From: Halovenus sp. | GTDB lineage: Archaea > Halobacteriota > Halobacteria > Halobacteriales > Haloarculaceae | Length of the DNA: 9,433 bases | Direction of reading: 5' to 3' | NCBI GenBank assembly: GCA_003551945.1 | Contig: PUNZ01000084.1 | Location: forward strand, 1-9,433 | Notes under the pieces: model-generated | Databases searched by the model: none | Told to the model about the DNA's origin: nothing | The model's input: the letters and a program-made list of their open reading frames with translations, nothing else | Position numbers and translations under genes: made by a program | Part shown: one piece after another, positions 1-7,357 of the stretch | Layout of the letters: each line of letters opens with the position of its first letter | Position numbering within the stretch: the first letter of the stretch is position 1

Positions 1-850
1 CAAAGCGTTCGCCTTCAACCTCCCGGCCGCGTTCGAGAACCGCGTCGTGGCCGGCTTGCTTGCTGGAGGTATTGGGGACGTCACCGACAACCGTCAACAG
101 TCCTTTCCCAGTCAGGTAGGCCGCCTCGACAAGCGAGAGTTGAATCGGGCGCTCGTCACGGTCGAGCGGTTGCCCGTAAAACGCCTCATGGTAGAGGGCA
201 GCGGGTGGCTCGGTGACGAGCACGCGGTCGGAGAGGAGCCGACCTGTGCAGTCGGAGATATTGTGGTCACTGGAGCCCGAAACCGTGGGTGAGTCGAGTT
301 CAAGATACGTCACCTCGCTTTCCTCATCGACGACAGCAAGGACGCCTGTTGTTCCCTCAGTTGCTGCGTCCGGTTCCTGTTGTGGGTCACGTGTCCACTG
401 GGCCAGTTCGCGGAGGTCGCTAGCACTGACCGATTCACGCTCGCTCACTGCTCGAACTCGATAAGCGACGACGTCATCCCATGGACCGTTTCCACGAGGG
501 TAGACCAGAAACTCGCTGGAGCGCGTTGTCTCGCCGCTCTGATTGACTCTCTCGCCACGCTGTGCAGGTGACAGATAGAATCCACGATCTCGCAGTTCCT
601 TGTAGACGAAGAAGGCAACCTCGGATACCGCAGCAGACGAAAGCAAATCGTGAAAGTCCAACTCGCCGTCAGCATCCGGTCGGCCATCACGGACCGTCTT
701 GAGGTCGCCACGAAAGAGCAGGTGTGCCGCCTCGACCGGGGCAAGTTCGAGGTCGCCATTGCGCGGCGTCCCATAGCCGCGTGAGTCGTAAAACCGCTCC
801 CGTGCTTCGGAACCTGCGTTGATGACTGTACCGTCAAAAGTCACATGCAT
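1..850 (-). CDS. endA: tRNA-intron endonuclease EndA, 3' end cut by window edge
   Basis: The enzyme cuts introns out of precursor tRNAs (and rRNAs) at bulge-helix-bulge structures. The reading frame opens with ATG at 848-850 and stays open to the left edge, giving 283 visible residues. The opening (MHVTFDGTVI), then YGTPRNGDLELAPVEAAHLL and VYKELRDRGFYLSP, match the first, non-catalytic repeat of haloarchaeal EndA. A second repeat starts around residue 190, with PLDRDERPIQLSLVEAAYL mirroring the first. This two-repeat form acts as a homodimer in the family. The catalytic Tyr/His/Lys sit in the last part of the second repeat; from the usual length of about 340 residues, some 55-65 residues lie outside the window, so they cannot be checked. 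The truncation is the window edge, not a broken gene. It starts 54 bp past the dppF stop on the same strand, with a T-run between, so it is probably transcribed separately. No Shine-Dalgarno precedes the start. Confidence 0.92.
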   Translation of the reverse strand, partial: MHVTFDGTVINAGSEARERFYDSRGYGTPRNGDLELAPVEAAHLLFRGDLKTVRDGRPDADGELDFHDLLSSAAVSEVAFFVYKELRDRGFYLSPAQRGERVNQSGETTRSSEFLVYPRGNGPWDDVVAYRVRAVSERESVSASDLRELAQWTRDPQQEPDAATEGTTGVLAVVDEESEVTYLELDSPTVSGSSDHNISDCTGRLLSDRVLVTEPPAALYHEAFYGQPLDRDERPIQLSLVEAAYLTGKGLLTVVGDVPNTSSKQAGHDAVLERGREVEGERF

Positions 851-858
851 AGTTACGT

Positions 859-864
859 AAAAAA
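859..864 (-). terminator. Oligo-T tract after dppF
   Basis: Six consecutive T on the minus strand lie about 40 nt past the dppF stop codon and just before endA. Archaeal transcription commonly ends at T-rich tracts without a hairpin. This is a plausible end for the transporter operon, but six T is a weak signal. Confidence 0.4.
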
Positions 865-883
865 GAGGTCGGGGTCAGCGCAA

Positions 884-889
884 GTAAAC
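884..889 (-). promoter_or_regulatory. Possible TATA-like box for endA
   Basis: The minus-strand sequence GTTTAC is centred about 36 nt before the endA ATG. It would place transcription start roughly 10 nt before the ATG, in keeping with the absence of a Shine-Dalgarno. The match is loose and read-through from dppF is an alternative. Confidence 0.28.
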
Positions 890-904
890 GTAGCGCGTTC
901 GTCG

Positions 905-2242
905 TCACTCATATCCGTCCTGCGGGGAGACAGGGCTATCAGCCACTGCGTCCACAACAGCGGGAGGCTGTTCTACAAGATGACACGCGGCACAATGGTC
1001 GCGCCCCTCCTGGAGAGCAGGCGAGACGTGTTCACAGATGCTTTCATACTCGGAAAGAAGACTTTCGGCCTCCTCCCAGTCGTCTTCCAGTGCAGCAGCA
1101 ATTGCCTCCCGAACACGCGACCGATGTGGCTCCGAGAACGTCAGTTCAGTTGTCACCATCGTTTCGATAACGCGGTCAGCGAGATCCTCTGTTTCATCCA
1201 TCTCAAGAAACTCTTGTGTATCGGAAAGGTCGATATCACGACTCCGTATCCGATTCCGAATCGATAACAGCTCCCGATATGCTTCTTGCTCGATGTTACT
1301 GTTGGCAGGGGGAATTACCGAGGGACATCGCGTCCGAAAGCGACAGCCACTTGGGGGATTCCGTGGCGAAGGGACGTCGCCAGACAGGGTCTTGATATCT
1401 CGTTCACGCTCTGTGATGGTAACTCGTGGAACACTTTCCAAAAGAGCCTTGGTATACGGGTGTTGCGGGTCAGAGAAAATATCTTGGCTGGATGCGACCT
1501 CGACAATCTCTCCAAGGTACATAACAGCGACCCGGTCGCAAATATGACGAATAACAGAAAGGTCATGCGAAATAAGGAGATATGTAAGTCCAAACTCTGA
1601 CTGGAGGTCATCAAGTAAGTTGAGGATCTGCGCCTGCACCGAGACATCAAGCGCACTGGTTGGTTCATCGAGGACAACGAAATCTGGGTCGAGGGCGAGT
1701 GCACGAGCGATTCCGATGCGTTGGCGCTGCCCACCCGAGAACTCATGTGGATATCGGTCGAACTGGTCACCGGAGAGACCAACCCTGTTCAGGAGGTCTT
1801 TTACCCGTTCCGTTTTTTGTTCGTCTTTTGATGTGTCATGATTGTTGTCTTGGGGCCAGTCATGCACATCAAGCGGCTGTTTAACTGTCTCGCCGATAGT
1901 CATTCGCGGGTCAAGGCTCGAAAACGGGTCTTGGAAAACAATTGCGGCTCGACGCCGGAACTCTTTGAGTTCGGTTCTATTCATGTCATAAATATTCGAG
2001 CCATCAAAGTACACTTCGCCTTCAGTTGCCTCCTGCAATCGGAGAACAGTTTCACCTGTCGTGGATTTTCCACACCCTGATTCGCCGACCAGCCCAAGGG
2101 TCTCTCCCTGTTCGATTTCGAACTCCAGCCCGTCAACCGCTTTAACCGCAACCGGATCAGTGCGGAGAAGCCGGTCAACTAAACTATCCTGTTCGTAAAA
2201 GTACTTTTGCAGATTCCGGACCTCGACAAGTGAGTTAGTCAT
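905..2242 (-). CDS. dppF: Dipeptide/oligopeptide ABC transporter ATPase (DppF/OppF type)
   Basis: This is one of two ATPases that power the importer from the cytoplasmic face; 445 residues. Visible motifs are Walker A GESGCGKST (53-61), Q-loop Gln104, ABC signature FSGGQRQR (168-175), Walker B FVVLDE (188-193) and switch His226. The C-terminal oligopeptide-transporter domain begins near HPYTKALL (261-268). Its cysteines are Cys300, Cys306, Cys403, Cys417 and Cys420. In related ATPases four such cysteines bind an Fe-S cluster close together. Here about 95 mostly acidic, helical residues separate the CRFRTRC pair from the last three, making the protein longer than bacterial DppF (about 330). 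I recall similar extensions in other haloarchaeal homologues. The gene overlaps dppD by 8 nt, with GGAGGT 8 nt before its ATG inside dppD, so translation is probably coupled. The substrate is unknown; DppF is a family-level name. Confidence 0.93.
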   Translation of the reverse strand: MTNSLVEVRNLQKYFYEQDSLVDRLLRTDPVAVKAVDGLEFEIEQGETLGLVGESGCGKSTTGETVLRLQEATEGEVYFDGSNIYDMNRTELKEFRRRAAIVFQDPFSSLDPRMTIGETVKQPLDVHDWPQDNNHDTSKDEQKTERVKDLLNRVGLSGDQFDRYPHEFSGGQRQRIGIARALALDPDFVVLDEPTSALDVSVQAQILNLLDDLQSEFGLTYLLISHDLSVIRHICDRVAVMYLGEIVEVASSQDIFSDPQHPYTKALLESVPRVTITERERDIKTLSGDVPSPRNPPSGCRFRTRCPSVIPPANSNIEQEAYRELLSIRNRIRSRDIDLSDTQEFLEMDETEDLADRVIETMVTTELTFSEPHRSRVREAIAAALEDDWEEAESLLSEYESICEHVSPALQEGRDHCAACHLVEQPPAVVDAVADSPVSPQDGYE

Positions 2243-3434
2243 CAGTCATTACCTCCGTTGAAGAGTCAAAGTACGTATCTGGCAGCGCCTGTTCCTCTTC
2301 GTATTCGTGAGTGGCAAGATAACACATTGCCGCATGGTCTTCGCTTCCAGGACCATCGAACGCTTGTGGTTTCGTGAGACACTCTTCCATCGCCTTTGGA
2401 CAACGGTCGGCGAAGTAACAGCCGTCCCTCATCTCCGAATCAAGGAGACTCGGAACGTTGCCTTCGATTGGGTGGAGCCGCCCACCAACGTTGTCAAGCG
2501 CTGGTATTGAGCCCATAAGCCCTGCTGTATACGGGTGGATGTTGTGCTCGAAGATATCTTCGAGCGTTCCTTGTTCAACGATCTCTCCGGCATACATCAC
2601 GCCAACGCGGTCGCACATCCGAGCAACGACCCCAAGGTTGTGTGTAATCAATAGAATTGTCATCCCAACATCTTCTTGTAATTCGGATAAGATATCAAGC
2701 ACCTGCGCCTGTATCGTAACATCGAGGGCAGTCGTTGGCTCGTCTGCAATGAGAATATCAGGTTCGCCAGCCAACGCCTGCGCAATCATCGCCCGCTGGA
2801 GCATCCCGCCGGAGTATTGGTGTGGGTACTCGTTGGCACGTTTGATTGGGTCCGGAATCCCCACCATTTCGAGGAGTTCAATAGCACGCTCTTTGCTCTC
2901 AGTCGTGACAAATCGCTTCGAGGGGAGCACTGCAGACGTGAGATATCCAGACAGCGAGTATTCTACACCTCGTGTCTTTGCGTGCGTCGAGCGTGGGTTC
3001 GAGCGTGCGCGGCGCTGCACTTCGACTGCTTCTGCAACCTGTTCGCCTACCGTAACACTCGGATTAAAACTGCTTTCTGGGTCCTGAAAGATCATGCTGA
3101 ATGACGGACCACGGAGTGACCTGCGAACGGATTCGGGGACGGAGAGGATATCAACGAATGCACCATCGACGGCATCTGGGTACTCTTCTCTGAGTGTATC
3201 GGCGAGTTCCGCGTTACGGTAGGAAATTGATCCGCTCGTGATTTCACCAGGTGACTCGACGAGATCCATCAGTGAAAGTGCGGTAACACTTTTTCCGCTC
3301 CCACTTTCACCGACGATACCAAACACCTCACCTTGGTCAATACTCAGTGAGATACTGTCAACGGCGTTTATTTGCCCTTCGTTTGTGAAGAAACTGGTTG
3401 AAAGGTCTGAAATTTTCAGGATCGGTTCGCTCAT
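2235..3434 (-). CDS. dppD: Dipeptide/oligopeptide ABC transporter ATPase (DppD/OppD type)
   Basis: This is the partner ATPase of DppF. In the longer GTG-start numbering (402 aa), Walker A is GESGSGKS (45-52), Q-loop Gln120, signature SGGMLQR (211-217), Walker B ILIADE (230-235) and switch His268. SGGMLQR is typical of the DppD branch. The C-terminal oligopeptide-transporter domain has Cys342, Cys348, Cys355 and Cys374, a C-x5-C-x6-C...C pattern like that of DppD proteins with a [4Fe-4S] cluster. Residues about 141-182 are a basic insert between Q-loop and signature. I place the start at ATG 3432-3434, not GTG 3441-3443. The ATG sits one base past the dppC stop, with GAGGTG at 6 nt spacing, and the GTG is part of that Shine-Dalgarno. 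This gives 399 residues beginning MSEPILKISDL, the usual N-terminus. The 3' end overlaps dppF by 8 nt. Confidence 0.93.
   Translation of the reverse strand: MSEPILKISDLSTSFFTNEGQINAVDSISLSIDQGEVFGIVGESGSGKSVTALSLMDLVESPGEITSGSISYRNAELADTLREEYPDAVDGAFVDILSVPESVRRSLRGPSFSMIFQDPESSFNPSVTVGEQVAEAVEVQRRARSNPRSTHAKTRGVEYSLSGYLTSAVLPSKRFVTTESKERAIELLEMVGIPDPIKRANEYPHQYSGGMLQRAMIAQALAGEPDILIADEPTTALDVTIQAQVLDILSELQEDVGMTILLITHNLGVVARMCDRVGVMYAGEIVEQGTLEDIFEHNIHPYTAGLMGSIPALDNVGGRLHPIEGNVPSLLDSEMRDGCYFADRCPKAMEECLTKPQAFDGPGSEDHAAMCYLATHEYEEEQALPDTYFDSSTEVMTDD
2251..2256 (-). promoter_or_regulatory. Shine-Dalgarno for dppF
   Basis: GGAGGT on the minus strand, 8 nt before the dppF ATG (2240-2242), lies within the last codons of dppD. 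It supports this start and reinitiation or coupled translation. Confidence 0.7.
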
Positions 3435-3435
3435 A

Positions 3436-4440
3436 TTAGGCACCTCGTTTGCTTTGGTCGATGTTCGGGTCGAGTGCGTCGCGGAACCAATCTCCCAACA
3501 GATTCACACTGATAACGGCCAGCATGATACCGATACCAGGGAAGATGGACACCCACGGTCGTCGCCGGAGGTAATCTTGGCCCCGCTCTATTTCGTATCC
3601 CCATGAAAGCGTCGTTCCTGAAAAGCCAAGATACGCCAGTGAGGCCTCCAACAGGATGATCACTGCCACCTGAATCGTTGCAAGCACGATAATTGGCGTC
3701 ATGCTGTTAGGGAGGACATGCTTGAGCAGAATCCGGGTATTGCTGGTCCCGAAGCTTTTGGCTGCTTTGACGTACTCTGCGTTTCGCAGCGACATCGCTT
3801 CACCGCGCGCGACACGGGCAAACCAGACCCAAATGACTAGCGCCCCGACAATTGTCACCGTTCCGGGTATCGGTATTGTTTCTGGCATCCCATCAGCAAA
3901 GCCAGCCATGACAATCGGGTCCGGTATTTCGATTGGGCGTTCGCCGAATACCCCGATGAGCGCAAGCGCAAGGACAAGCGCAGGGAACGCAAGCATCGTG
4001 TCTGCCACCCGCATCAACCCGTCATCGACGCGACCACCGTAGTAGCCAGCAAGGAGACCGATTGGAACACCAATGAGCATTGCAAGCAATGTTGCAGAGA
4101 TACCGACGATAACCGAGACCCGTGCACCGTAGAGGAGCCGTGAGTAGACATCCTGTCCAACGGTATTTGTTCCCAAGAGATGCGTGCTGTTAGCCTCAAC
4201 GGTAACCGCAGTGAACTCACCGTCAACAGCGATCTCTGTGTCGTAAGAGTGGCCAAGCGGTGGATAAGCACTACCGCTTTCGGGGTCGAAATATCCTGTC
4301 GATGTGGGGTCATGTGTTGCGAGAACTGGCGCAAACAGCGCCATGAAAATAATCACGATAAAAAGGACTAAGCCGATTTTTGGGAGTATACTCTCTGAAA
4401 GGGATTGTTTGAGATTTGACTTGACTCGATCTGAAATCAT
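3436..4440 (-). CDS. dppC: Dipeptide/oligopeptide ABC transporter permease (DppC/OppC type)
   Basis: This is a membrane-spanning half of the import channel, 334 residues. A first membrane helix (about 22-42) is followed by an extracellular stretch and then the DppC hallmark HLLGTNTVGQDVYSRLLYGA (87-106). Further helices lie near 107-135, 145-165, 196-212, 250-270 and 300-320. The cytoplasmic EAA loop that docks on the ATPases is about 221-247 (AEYVKAAKSFG, then HVLPNSM). It is longer than many bacterial DppC proteins because of extra extracellular residues about 48-85 and 166-195, the second rich in Pro and acidic residues. The start overlaps the dppB stop as ATGA (4437-4440), with AGGTGA 7 nt upstream, and the dppD ATG follows its stop by one base. 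Assignment to the permease subfamily is firm; the ligand cannot be read from it. Confidence 0.94.
   Translation of the reverse strand: MISDRVKSNLKQSLSESILPKIGLVLFIVIIFMALFAPVLATHDPTSTGYFDPESGSAYPPLGHSYDTEIAVDGEFTAVTVEANSTHLLGTNTVGQDVYSRLLYGARVSVIVGISATLLAMLIGVPIGLLAGYYGGRVDDGLMRVADTMLAFPALVLALALIGVFGERPIEIPDPIVMAGFADGMPETIPIPGTVTIVGALVIWVWFARVARGEAMSLRNAEYVKAAKSFGTSNTRILLKHVLPNSMTPIIVLATIQVAVIILLEASLAYLGFSGTTLSWGYEIERGQDYLRRRPWVSIFPGIGIMLAVISVNLLGDWFRDALDPNIDQSKRGA
3441..3446 (-). promoter_or_regulatory. Shine-Dalgarno deciding the dppD start
   Basis: GAGGTG on the minus strand lies 6 nt before ATG 3432-3434, inside the last codons of dppC. It contains the GTG that would be the alternative longer start, so it favours the ATG. 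Confidence 0.7.
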
Positions 4441-5507
4441 GATTCTCTCACCTGTGGGTCAAGATAGTTGTACAGCGCGTCAACGATGATATTGATGACG
4501 ACAAACGCGATAGCGATAAACAGGACGATACCCTGGATGACTGGCCAGTCGCGTGCGTTGAGTGCATCGATGAGCCGAAGACCGAGCCCCGGCCAGTTAA
4601 AAACGGTTTCAGTAATCACAGCCCCACCTGCGAGCGTCCCAATTTGTAGTCCAATGACGGTGATAATCGGAATCATCGTGTTGCGGAGCGTGTGCTTGTA
4701 CAGAATAAGAGCCCGTGGAAGCCCTTTTGCCTCCATCGAAGTGACATACGGTTTCCCAAGCTCGTCAATCATGCCGCTCCGAGTGAGTCGCGTAATTAAG
4801 GCTGTGAAATACGTTCCAAGCGTAAGCGCAGGAAGAGTGATATATCGGACCCACGTGCCTAATTCAGACACTGATTGTTCAAAGACGAGCGCTGAGACGG
4901 CCGCTGCAAAGCCAATTTCACGTCTTCCGGTCGGGAAGTCAAACAACCCCAACCCAACCGAGTTGGGATACTCAACAGCAAACCCACCCAGCGAAAATGA
5001 AGAGGTTCCGATGGACGGATACGGAATACCGTACCAGACGCCGAATACGAGAATAAGCATCAGACCGAGCCAGAAGTTAGGGGTACTGATACCGAGAAGT
5101 GAGAACAGAGTAGCTCCGTAATCTGCTGGTTCATTTCGGCGCGTCCCCGAAATGACGCCAAGTGGGATGGCGATAACAAGCGCCACAACAGTCGCGGCAA
5201 CAGCTAATTCAACTGTTGCTGGAACTCGGCCGATGACGATAGCTTCAACCTCTCGACGGGCCTCCCAGGAGAACCCAAAGTCACCGACCATGATGTTCAA
5301 CAGATACTCAAAATACTGTGAGAGTAACGGCTCATCTAACCCCTCTGCCTGTCTCACTTGCTCGATGTACGCGTCGTCTGCCCCCTCACCAGCCATTAAG
5401 ACGGCCGGGTCACCTGGAGAAAAGGCACGGAGGACAAAGAGAATCGTAATCGCCCCCCAGATGACAAGAATGCCTTGGAGGAGACGACGGAACAGAAATT
5501 TCAGCAT
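4437..5507 (-). CDS. dppB: Dipeptide/oligopeptide ABC transporter permease (DppB/OppB type)
   Basis: This is the other membrane half of the channel, 356 residues. The N-terminus (MLKFLFRRLLQGILVIWGAI) and FSPGDPAVLMAG are typical of DppB, as is GDFGFSW (75-81). Membrane helices are expected near 10-28, 97-121, 133-158, 223-240, 278-300 and 323-345. The EAA loop is about 253-276 (PYVTSMEAKGLPRALILYKH), followed by TETVFNWPGLG (299-309), a conserved DppB segment. A central extracellular stretch (about 163-215) holds the Gly/Phe-rich insert seen in many archaeal DppB proteins and lengthens it slightly. The ATG at 5505-5507 lacks a clear Shine-Dalgarno, unlike dppC, dppD and dppF. It lies 92 bp past dppA, the only real gap in the operon; the 3' end overlaps dppC by 4 nt. 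Confidence 0.94.
   Translation of the reverse strand: MLKFLFRRLLQGILVIWGAITILFVLRAFSPGDPAVLMAGEGADDAYIEQVRQAEGLDEPLLSQYFEYLLNIMVGDFGFSWEARREVEAIVIGRVPATVELAVAATVVALVIAIPLGVISGTRRNEPADYGATLFSLLGISTPNFWLGLMLILVFGVWYGIPYPSIGTSSFSLGGFAVEYPNSVGLGLFDFPTGRREIGFAAAVSALVFEQSVSELGTWVRYITLPALTLGTYFTALITRLTRSGMIDELGKPYVTSMEAKGLPRALILYKHTLRNTMIPIITVIGLQIGTLAGGAVITETVFNWPGLGLRLIDALNARDWPVIQGIVLFIAIAFVVINIIVDALYNYLDPQVRES
4448..4453 (-). promoter_or_regulatory. Shine-Dalgarno for dppC
   Basis: AGGTGA on the minus strand, 7 nt before the dppC ATG (4438-4440), lies inside dppB. With the ATGA stop-start overlap it indicates coupled translation. Confidence 0.65.
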
Positions 5508-5599
5508 CGATAGTTGATTGTCATAGTCAGAGTGGGTAACGGTAATTACGTTTTCTATTTGATGGCTAGTTCCTCATCGGCGGTGGGCCCTTGCGTTCG
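5508..5599 (-). other. 92-bp spacer between dppA and dppB
   Basis: This is the only intercistronic gap in an otherwise overlapping operon. It contains the small palindromes GGGCCC (5586-5591) and GTAATTAC (5542-5549). The minus strand has an A-rich stretch AAATAGAAAACG but no convincing TATA box, strong hairpin or T-run. Such a gap can allow more binding protein than permease by partial termination or mRNA processing; that is inference. Confidence 0.35.
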
Positions 5600-7225
5600 T
5601 TAGACGTCCATTTCCCAGAGATAAATCGTCTCGTCTGGGCGTGGATCCCACTGGATGTCTTCACGGATGCCGTAGATGGATTCCTGAACGTTGAGGAACA
5701 GCCATGGGGCAAGGTCGTGAATTGTTGCGTTAATCTCTTGGAGCGCTGCAACTCGTTCGTCAGGATCTTCGATTGACTGACTGGCAACGATTGCGTCTGT
5801 CAGGTCTTCATCGGCAAAGCTCCGTGTCGCTTCTGGCACGAAAAAGCCCTGCACGCCGTAGTCGGTATCACCAGTAACGGTTCCCCATCCAATCATGTAG
5901 AATGGGTGGGTAGGATCATCAAGACCGGCAGCATTCTCATCCGAGACAGTACCGAAATCAACGATATTCGCACTGCAATCAACGTTTGGCAGCTCATCAA
6001 TCATATCTGCGGCCCGCTCTGCAATCTCCGCGTCGTTCACATACCGCCCTTGCGGTGCAGTAAGTTCGATTTCAATACCGCCATATCCGCTTTCCTCGAC
6101 GAGGCTTTCTGCCATATCATAGTCCTGTGGATACGGTTCAAGATCAGGATTGTATCCGTTGATATCCGGCGAAACAGGCTGACTCGTCGGTGTCCCAAAT
6201 CCTGAGAGTATCGTATCGATGATTTCCTGCTGGTCGACACAGTAGTTCATCGCCTGACGGAACTCCTGGCTGTCGTACGGTTCGACGGAATTTTTCATCG
6301 GGCAGAAAATCGTCCGGAAACTTGGGACGTTCCGAATGTCCGTGTCTTCGTTGTCTCTGACGTCGCCCACGTCTTCAGGGAGGATATTAATCGTGAGGTC
6401 AGTCTCTCCGGTTATCAGTGCGTTGTACCGTCCGCTTGATTCCCCGTCAGCATTGAACGTAACGCGGTCAAACGGTGGTTCTTCGCCCCAGTAGTCGTCA
6501 AACTTCTCGACGACAATTTCGACTTCCGGCTCGTACTCGACGACTTCGTATGGACCAGTCCCGTTGAAATCTTCCGGAGAATCACCGGAAAGCACATCGT
6601 CACCGGCACCGAGGTCTTCTGCCCACTCCCTGTTCATCGCGCGGGCATAGTTCCCAAACTCGAACTCCGCAAGTCCGGGCGCGCCGCTGTAGAAAATTTC
6701 GAGGTGTGTCTCATCGATGGCCTCCGCACCGGTGATCGAGCCAAGGCCGAACTGACCGAGATCACTCACAAGTGCAAAGTCAGGGTCAACCGACCGCTCG
6801 ATCGTCCACGCGATGTCATCCGCTGTCAGCGTGTCCCCATTGTGAAACATTACATCATCCCGAATCCGGACCTCGGTCGAGCCGTCGCCGGTTGCCTCCC
6901 ACTCCTCGGCTATCCAAGGGAAGATTCCCTCTCCAGGGTCAAACTCAAAGACGGGTTCGTAAATGTGGTCGTAGATATCAAAATAGTCACCGGTAATGTG
7001 GTCAAGCGGGTCGATCGTGTCCGGGAATTCGGTGAGCGTGACGGTGATATCTTCCGGTTCATCGCCATTAGCCGCTTCGGTATCATCGACATCATCGTCT
7101 TCACCATCATCTTCACCATCGTCCGTGCTGATACAGCCAGCCATCGCCATCATGCCTGTTGCGGCGGTAGCTGTGCCAGTTAACTTAAGTACCTTGCGTC
7201 GTCTGAGAGTGCGTTGCTTCCGCAT
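5600..7225 (-). CDS. dppA: ABC transporter substrate-binding lipoprotein (SBP family 5, DppA/OppA type)
   Basis: This extracellular binding protein captures the ligand and delivers it to DppB/DppC; 541 residues. The N-terminus has a twin-arginine motif (LRRRKVLKL, 7-15), a short hydrophobic stretch and a lipobox-like MAGC with Cys31, so it is probably exported folded by Tat and anchored by lipid at Cys31. A highly acidic linker (about 34-58) follows, typical of haloarchaeal lipoproteins. The mature domain shows family-5 features: DTIDPLDHITGDYFDIYDHIYEPV, VMFHNGDTLTADDIAWTIERS and FNGTGPYEVVEYE, each conserved in peptide/nickel-type binding proteins. Family 5 binds peptides, nickel, opines, sugars or other solutes, so the ligand is not decided. 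The ATG at 7223-7225 has a TATA-like box centred about 25 nt upstream and no Shine-Dalgarno, fitting a leaderless mRNA and the first gene of the operon. Confidence 0.94.
   Translation of the reverse strand: MRKQRTLRRRKVLKLTGTATAATGMMAMAGCISTDDGEDDGEDDDVDDTEAANGDEPEDITVTLTEFPDTIDPLDHITGDYFDIYDHIYEPVFEFDPGEGIFPWIAEEWEATGDGSTEVRIRDDVMFHNGDTLTADDIAWTIERSVDPDFALVSDLGQFGLGSITGAEAIDETHLEIFYSGAPGLAEFEFGNYARAMNREWAEDLGAGDDVLSGDSPEDFNGTGPYEVVEYEPEVEIVVEKFDDYWGEEPPFDRVTFNADGESSGRYNALITGETDLTINILPEDVGDVRDNEDTDIRNVPSFRTIFCPMKNSVEPYDSQEFRQAMNYCVDQQEIIDTILSGFGTPTSQPVSPDINGYNPDLEPYPQDYDMAESLVEESGYGGIEIELTAPQGRYVNDAEIAERAADMIDELPNVDCSANIVDFGTVSDENAAGLDDPTHPFYMIGWGTVTGDTDYGVQGFFVPEATRSFADEDLTDAIVASQSIEDPDERVAALQEINATIHDLAPWLFLNVQESIYGIREDIQWDPRPDETIYLWEMDV
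7099..7122. repeat. Two 12-bp tandem units in the dppA acidic linker
   Basis: CTTCACCATCAT is followed directly by CTTCACCATCGT (one mismatch). On the minus strand the units encode the repeated Asp/Glu/Gly linker after the lipid-anchored cysteine. This is low-complexity coding sequence that could vary in length by slippage. Confidence 0.6.
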
Positions 7226-7244
7226 ATGTACATGACTCAGGCTG

Positions 7245-7256
7245 TATATAGATAAA
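7245..7256 (-). promoter_or_regulatory. TATA box of the dpp operon
   Basis: The minus-strand sequence TTTATCTATATA is centred about 25 nt before the dppA ATG. In haloarchaea the TATA box lies about 25-27 nt before transcription start, so the start would coincide with the ATG and give a leaderless mRNA. The absence of a Shine-Dalgarno agrees. Confidence 0.6.
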
Positions 7257-7268
7257 TGTAGTGGAAGA

Positions 7269-7300
7269 ATTGATAATTATGCCCATATTAAATATTTGTT
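7269..7300. promoter_or_regulatory. AT-rich divergent control region
   Basis: Between the two TATA boxes lies a strongly AT-rich block with the short inverted repeats ATATT-A-AATAT (7286-7296) and AATATT (7291-7296). It is the natural place for an operator or activator site serving either divergent gene. No known operator is recognised. Confidence 0.3.
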
Positions 7301-7326
7301 GCGTCGGACGGTACCACTCCCACAGA

Positions 7327-7334
7327 CTTATTTT
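7327..7334 (+). promoter_or_regulatory. TATA box of the HTH_10 regulator
   Basis: CTTATTTT is centred about 28 nt before the ATG at 7358. Together with the absence of a Shine-Dalgarno this suggests a leaderless transcript. Confidence 0.5.
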
Positions 7335-7357
7335 GTCGACTCACCCACGGATAGGCA

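Noticed and set aside
445..837. Minus-strand open frame of 130 codons within endA
   Set aside because: It is an overlapping out-of-frame reading of endA; the endA frame carries the family motifs.
1..850. endA as a truncated pseudogene
   Set aside because: The frame is open to the window edge with no internal stop or shift; the missing C-terminus is simply outside the window.
2458..3087. Plus-strand open frame of 209 codons opposite dppD
   Set aside because: It lies wholly antisense to a conserved ATPase with intact motifs, and its Ser/Thr/Arg-rich composition marks a mirror frame.
5541..5570. Internal promoter for dppB in the dppA-dppB spacer
   Set aside because: The A-rich minus-strand stretch is a poor TATA match and lies about 45-50 nt from the ATG, further than in the two clear promoters here.
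7222..7233. Palindromic ATGTACAT next to the dppA start as an operator
   Set aside because: It is only 8 bp, overlaps the likely transcription start and has no second half-site; chance occurrence is as likely.
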